From Lumnitzera littorea (Eukaryota; Streptophyta; Magnoliopsida; Myrtales; Combretaceae), in the NCBI GenBank assembly GCA_024138015.1, contig JAMXBB010000011.1, forward strand, positions 72,916,522 through 72,980,521: 64,000 nucleotides of DNA, in the 5' to 3' direction. A program made the position numbers and the translations under genes. The stretch's first letter is position 1, and each line of letters opens with the position of its first letter. Under the pieces are notes generated by a model that did not search any database, was not told the origin of the DNA, and worked only from the letters and a program-made list of their open reading frames with translations. This document shows, piece by piece, positions 58,561-64,000 of the stretch.

Positions 58561-59629
58561 GGTTAAGCCCAATACCGAATAGGTCATCCATAATTAGTAA
58601 TTTTGTTGCAATTGTTTGTCAAATGCATAAATACTTTGGCTTAACGCAAAGTCAAAGTTCTCCGAATTTCTGAGATTCCTTTTTTATTTTTTTTTCACGC
58701 TTTTCTTATCACTTATTTGTATGTTCCAAGTAGATCAAAACCCATTTTTTTCTTTTAACCAAACTTATCAAACTCGGTAATTTAATGGATTGGTGGCGAA
58801 TTGCCTAGTGATTTATAGTTGCTAGTTTCGCAATGACCTTCAACATAGTTTCTCCCAAAAAACCCTTATTCTCTTTACTAATCCCGTGTTCTTGTTAAAT
58901 TTCTAGGTCCGTGCATGTGACTCGAAGATGGACCGTGTTTCGCGGCAAATGGCACTAGAGCAAAAGTTTGGTGTCATGCCTTTTTCCTGCAAAACTTCAC
59001 CTCCAGTGATTGTTCCAAGTTTCAGGCACTGATCCCTATCCATGTTGGGAAATAGTGTTGAGGAGTCCCACCATCATTTCATTAATAAAATACAAATTCA
59101 AAACACGACGTTTACCACTATCTTGGAGGGAATCGGTCCACTTGCAATCACAACAAAACATTTAGATCTTGGTAGTGTATCATAACCATAAAAAACCCTC
59201 ATGGAAACGACATGAAATCCCCCCGTGGTCGACTCCAAAATCACTAACCGAGGCATAATAGCAACAGACTTGTGTACATACCCTAATCTGTTGAGGGCCA
59301 ACGTTCGATTCGGATGATCGCTTTCAAATTCCTAGGCACAGGAGGAATCTCGAGAGCCATCACTTGCACCTTCTAAGGTCAAAATTTCACCATTTAGGAA
59401 CAGGTAGTTGCTGAAGGAATTCGAGAATGAATAAAAAGTTGGCAAAAGTTATATGTGGCTTCCTCGAATTTTCCAATTATGCAAATTTGAAACACTAATA
59501 TAGGAGAGAAGGAGAAGATGAGGTTAGGATTAAGGGATCGAATAGAAAAAATCATGAGCGAGAGGGTCCACCTGGATTACATAGGAAAACATGTTTCCTT
59601 TCACAACCTTACTGGTTGGCTTCCGTAAA
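58561..59629. other. No gene recognised
   Basis: Mixed composition. A minus-strand frame (59301-59098, 67 aa) has no recognisable domain. Probably interior or leader sequence of the copia element whose RT remnant follows. Confidence 0.35.
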
Positions 59630-60580
59630 ATTACTTTTATCTTTGCTATTCATAGGTCTTACCAGGAAGTTATTAGGCACACTGCTTGGAAGCAAGTTAT
59701 GGATGAGGCAATGTCCGCTTTACCTTCCAAACTAGACAAGGGATTTAGTTTCTCCTACTAATGTCTACGTTGTTTGATTTCGCTAGGTGTTCAGTATAAT
59801 GCCAAATCAGTAGCTCTCTAGCTGTTAAATATATTCTCGATGTTAAGAAACCTTTATATATATATAATAACCTTAGGAGATATTGTAGACACGAAGCAGC
59901 CTCCAAGATATGTTGCTCGGGGAGGAAGAAGCATATCATGCATCGGCTTAGGAAAACCATTTTATGGCCTGGACCAAAATTCTAAGGGCAAATATCAAGT
60001 GAGTCGTTCGGTCTTATGTATTAAAAAATAAATAAATAAAACATTAACTTTGAAATGGTGATATCGGTAATTTATGCTAAAGAGAGAAAAGGTAACTCTC
60101 TCTTTTCCTTTCCTTCAATCAAAGGAGAGAAGAAGAAATTAAAAAAGTTCGTCAAGAATTTGAAATGGATTTGTATAAGAGCCAAAGACCTACACCTTAT
60201 TAAACACTTAAATGGATCTTCTCAATTTTTTTCCCTTACTTTTTATCATTACTATTATTCTGACTGACAGCGATACTAAAGGAATAGAGGTAAGCTAAGA
60301 AACACTTGGAGCATCGTTTCATTATGAAAGGTCTAGATATTTTAATTTACTACTTTCGGATTGAGCTTGGCTACAGCAAAAAAGGAGTATACACTTTATT
60401 TGCTAATAAAAGGCCAGTTTGCTAGGGTAAAATTAGCTTGACATTGGTTAATTTTGAGCCACTGCTACGGAAAGAAGATGATAAGCTTGTTAAGGGCGGA
60501 ATACAGAATAGAAGATTTTCCGCAAGTTTTATTTATCTTATTGCATAAACCTGATTTATCCTTTGCTGGTGGTGATGAGT
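59630..60580 (+). pseudogene. Copia reverse transcriptase remnant
   Basis: Recognisable pieces of the RVT_2 type: TSYQEVIRHTAWKQVMDEAMSAL (about 59655-59720), a gap, then QPPRYVARGGRSISCIGLGK and PFYGLDQNSKG (59900-59990), matching the conserved 'QPPGYV...L.KA.YGLKQ' region. At 60330-60420, IMKGLDILIYYFRIELGYSKKGVY follows (the 'DLG.L.YFLG.E' region), and 60520-60560 has SFIYLIA. The catalytic YVDD region is missing or unreadable. Several large deletions and stops are present. Confidence 0.7.
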
Positions 60581-61407
60581 CAGTTAACAAACAAGCCTAA
60601 GCTAGATCATTAAACTCTTCATTTCCATTGCCTTCCAACTTTGCCGACAACCTTGTCAAGGCAAAATAAAACTAAACAACAATAAATTTGGAATATCATA
60701 CTTCTAGTCGAATTTTTACTTCAATACACTTTTTAACATGTGCAAGAAAAAAAAATAGAAGCTCATCCTGTGTTCAGAATTTATATTGGCATCTCGGATT
60801 CATAGTTTTGCTCCTATTATGATAATACAATTGAGCGCATTAAGGTAGCATAAACAATGAGGAGGAATTTTCAACATGTAAAGATTCAAAAAGCATGAAC
60901 TCCTGATCACCAAGAACCCCCTTCCATTCAGACATTGTATGTCATCGAGCAGCACAAGAAATAGAGAGTGCTTGCTTTAAATAGAACATTCCCTATAAAA
61001 CTGTTCTCAGAGTACTAAAAATTAAGAACCTGTCCGTTCACTGACCAAAATTTGTCAACCGAACTGGAGTACAGAAAACAGAACTCAATGAGACTGCAGC
61101 TGAGTCCTGTGTTCGTAATTGTTTAAACCCAAAAAATAAAAAATTGCAGTCATCTTCCACTAATTACTCAAAAACCAATACTAAGAAAAAGGAAAATTTT
61201 CCTCATTCAATGATCGGCACTGATACATTACACATAATTGTGCTGTTTAGTTCTCATCACAACAAAGAGCAAAAGATAGAAAAAAATGAGGTAAGAACCT
61301 TGAGAATACATGGAAGAAAATATTTACAGACCTGTACCCAGCATGAACACGAGAACCAAAACTATGCTGCCAGGAAGAGAAAACCTCACTTCTCACATTC
61401 ACCAACA
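60581..61407. other. Likely 3' flank / UTR of the BAR-domain gene, no coding frame
   Basis: Between the copia remnant and the last candidate exon of the minus-strand gene. Less repetitive than the region to the left. No recognisable coding sequence; a transcribed 3' UTR is possible but not shown. Confidence 0.35.
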
Positions 61408-63785
61408 TCAGCCCCCACCTGCATCCAGTAACATTGTCCACACTAACCTGAGATCACATTTTTAACTCACAAAAGCAGAGCATCACAAAATTGGAAACGT
61501 GGAATGTAAAATAAAACTTGGATATGATTTCACTCATCAAGTGCTACCTTAAAATGTCATATAATTCAGAAGCAATAAATTTATTTGATTTCTTTCTATT
61601 ATCTCAACTAAACAAATATTTAGAATAAATACTTATCGGTCAAATGATATGCCATATGCACAACTGCAATCATCACAATGTGGCAAGTGATCCAAAATTT
61701 CAAACAGAGAGTTACATAATTTATCTACATAAAGAAGATAAATACATCTTCACAGTATGTCAAAATGCAAAATCAGAAACTTCTAATTGCCAAAATTACA
61801 TGAGACAGATCATCTACTCACCTCTTATAGGACCAGCCTGAGAGACAACTTCAGCAACATTTACACGCTTATCCACAAGAGATATAGGTTTTAATGGTGG
61901 AGAAGGAATATCTTCAACCTTGTTTGCAGCCTGAGGTGACTCCAGTGTCTTAGCAACATTTAATGCCATAGCTCTTTGACTGCTCGATGGGATCGAAAAG
62001 CTTCTTGGGACAATCAATGGGGGGATAGGAAGTGGCTGCTTGAAACCAACAAAACCACTGGCTTTTCCTGTCTTAATGGCTGGGTTACCTGGTGGTCTAG
62101 GAAGCTCATGGAGCTCACTAATCCTTGGAGAAGAAAGAGGAGGTGGTGAAGCACTAGGGGAAACTTTTGGAGATGATGGCTGAGCAGTACGAGAAAGCAT
62201 ACCAGAAACTACTTGGGGTAACTCAGAAGACAAAATGGGACCACTGGCTGATAAATCAGTCTTTTTGGGCACTGGCTTACCACTGATTGGACCAGAGAAG
62301 GCTTGTCTTTTAATTTTCCCAATCTCTGATGCAAATCCCTCAGTTAGAGCAGGACGTAGTTGGCTATGATCATTATTATTCTTGCTCTCCCTAGAGTCCG
62401 TTACTACTTTTACTTCCTGCTTCTTTTGATCCAATGGTGATGAATGCCATAAATTTTGGTTTCCTCCACTACCACTAGTTGCTTGAGTTCGTGGTGCATA
62501 AGTGCTTGTCCTTGAAGGGACTGCACTTTTTCCATCAACGGGTGTGGGCAAAACATATGAATTAGACTTCCTTCCAGATACTGGCTGCATGTACCTCAAT
62601 TTTTCAAGTGGATCATATTTCTTGTCTGCATCAATCGGGGCTGAATGGCTGCCCGTTCTGAGCTCTCTGCCTGACACCATAGCCTCTTGCCTTTTGTCTA
62701 AATATACCTGCAGTCATTGAAAAACAGACCAAAAAGTAAAGGTAAATATTAATCACTTGCATCTTATCTATGAAAAAACTATTGCAGGATTAACTTGAGA
62801 ACTTATAAACTTTTGTGTCCCAGTATCTTCACTATTTACATCTAACTTAAAGGCCAAAAAACCACCTCAGAACTCTCCGTGGTTGAAGCGTGCCGATATG
62901 AGGTGATGTCATCCACCTATATCAATAAAAATTAATCAGAATTATTATGCTCTCAAGAAAACTGCCATCCAAATTGCATCAGATTCTGAAAATTTGTGAA
63001 TAACCATGTTAACAGGAAAAAGAAAAATCCAAGCAAAGGACAATCGAACTTTGCATAAGAGAGACCAGAAGAAAAAACACTTTAAATTACCAAGAAAAAG
63101 AATTTAAAAGCATCATTTCCAGTTATAAATGCTAACCTCCATTGAATTTCTTGGCACCGAAGCATCATTGCCAACCATATTTGTTCCATAGTCAAAACTT
63201 AATTCCCCTTCATCTTTTGAATCACAGATGCTCTCTTCCTCACCATCTTCACCATCATCTTCAAGCCCACTGAAGTGGTAGTCAATATGTTTCTGTTCTG
63301 TAACCAGTCTAACAAGAGGATCAACCGCCTCAAGTGATTTAAGTCCCTTCCGGAAGAAATTTAACTGTGATAAATATTCAAATAATAAGTTCTTCCCTCA
63401 TTCAACAGAAGCAAAATCAACTTAATTAGCAGAAAGAAAACCTGAGCAGCATGGTGCCGAGCAGCTTGAGTTAAAAGACTTCTCGATTGCCCCTGCTTCA
63501 ACGATTTCAATCTAAAAACACAAAGAGTTGCCTCTTCTTCATAGTCATCATGAGCCCTTTGCAGTTGCTGCACTGTAAAAGATTCACCTTTCCCACTTTT
63601 GGACTTCCCTTTTTCTTTCTGCTGCGTCATCATATGTTCATAAACATCCCTATAATATGAAGGACACAGAGATGAGATAGCCTCGAAATTCAATAAACAA
63701 AAGCAGAAATAAATCTAGAAAATAGAAAAGATAGAAAACAAATGGGCAGTGTAGACCTCTTGTCATCACATTGTCTCTTCATCTC
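61408..63785 (-). CDS. At2g33490-like BAR-domain and Pro/Ser-rich protein gene (partial, minus strand)
   Basis: Exons read right to left with matching phases and GT-AG borders: 63785-63757 (EMKRQCDDK), 63649-63442 (DVYEHMMTQQ ... HHAAQ), 63364-63137 (LNFFRKGLKSLE ... NSME), 62916-62866 (VDDITSYRHASTTESSE), 62707-61822 (VYLDKRQEAMVSG ... QAGPIR). The first two belong to the end of a BAR domain, which binds and bends membranes; LKQGQSRSLLTQAARHHAAQ is a strong family signature. The rest is a disordered Ser/Pro-rich tail with PSPKVSPSASPPPLSSP. Arabidopsis At2g33490 is the relative I recall, annotated as hydroxyproline-rich. The N-terminal exons are beyond 64000. The large exon ends at a donor AG/GTGAGT, with an in-frame TAG at 61816-61814 if not spliced; a short last exon at 61442-61408 is possible. 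No damage is seen, so it is probably a live gene. Confidence 0.85.
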
Positions 63786-64000
63786 CTGCACCAAAAAGGA
63801 CATCTAGTTAGCATCTCAACAATTGAGGATATATGACATTAAACCAATGGCCCAATATGCTGATATAAAGATAACAAGACATTTGGTGAAAATCACCAAC
63901 ACCAGGCAGCTCACCAGAATGTCGTGTCCTCAATTGACCAGTATATGCCTAAATGCACCATGACTTGCATGAAATTGCATGTAATTCTACTTTTCAGTAG
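63786..64000 (-). other. Intron of the BAR-domain gene
   Basis: Directly upstream (in gene sense) of the acceptor TTTTTGGTGCAG/GAGATG at 63785. No coding exon of the family was recognised before the window ends. Confidence 0.6.

Noticed and set aside
59098..59301. 67-codon minus-strand frame
   Set aside because: No motif; surrounded by copia debris on the plus strand.

Overview
The window is from a nuclear plant genome, most likely a eudicot. It is AT-rich, dense in LTR retrotransposons of plant-only lineages (Ty3/gypsy Tat/Ogre, Ty1/copia), and holds an intron-rich plant gene related to Arabidopsis At2g33490. About 60 kb is layered, decayed transposable elements. Only the last 2-4 kb, read on the minus strand, looks like a functional host gene. 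Nothing bacterial, organellar or CRISPR-like was seen.

1-13,180 (+): element A, a nearly full-length decayed Ogre/Tat-type element. Its order is 5' LTR end, primer-binding site, extra ORF1, gag, protease, a spacer with a splice-acceptor-like tract, RT (internal deletion), RNase H, a second archaeal-type RNase H, integrase, a short-hairpin tandem array and a 2.3 kb 3' LTR. 13,181-16,720: element B, a second relative seen only as a ~82-bp tandem array with higher-order structure plus a 2.2 kb LTR. A appears to be inserted into B. 16,725-17,888: 3' end of an L1-type LINE. 17,965-20,915 (-): a ~3 kb LTR (F), same family as the solo LTR inside element C. 22,287-24,863: a pair of ~660-bp LTR-like direct repeats (G). 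25,310-26,812: probable decayed minus-strand LTR. 26,821-27,359: a hAT-type MITE with an 8-bp target duplication. 29,188-29,990: Tat-like LTR.

33,665-47,539 (-): element C, a complete nested Tat-clade Ty3/gypsy element with both LTRs, primer-binding site, polypurine tract, gag, protease, RT, two RNase H domains and integrase. Its gag is interrupted by a 3.1 kb solo LTR with a perfect 5-bp duplication. Between integrase and 3' LTR lies an oppositely oriented gene with its own TATA box, two GT-AG introns and an AATAAA signal, carrying what looks like the 'putative gypsy type transposon' domain and a coiled coil.

50,400-60,600: repeat debris, including a non-autonomous LTR element (D, 53,279-57,121, minus) with an orphan ORF, and copia gag and RT remnants. 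61,400-64,000 (-): five coding exons of a BAR-domain/proline-serine-rich protein gene that runs off the right edge.

All retroelement ORFs are broken. Many breaks are TAG for CAG, or D-to-N changes, as expected from long-term deamination of methylated cytosine. The most unusual signals are the covarying hairpin array in A, the 5-mer higher-order repeat in B, the spliced antisense gene in C, and a conserved splice donor in the E/F LTR family. Without alignment tools, most boundaries in decayed regions are approximate.
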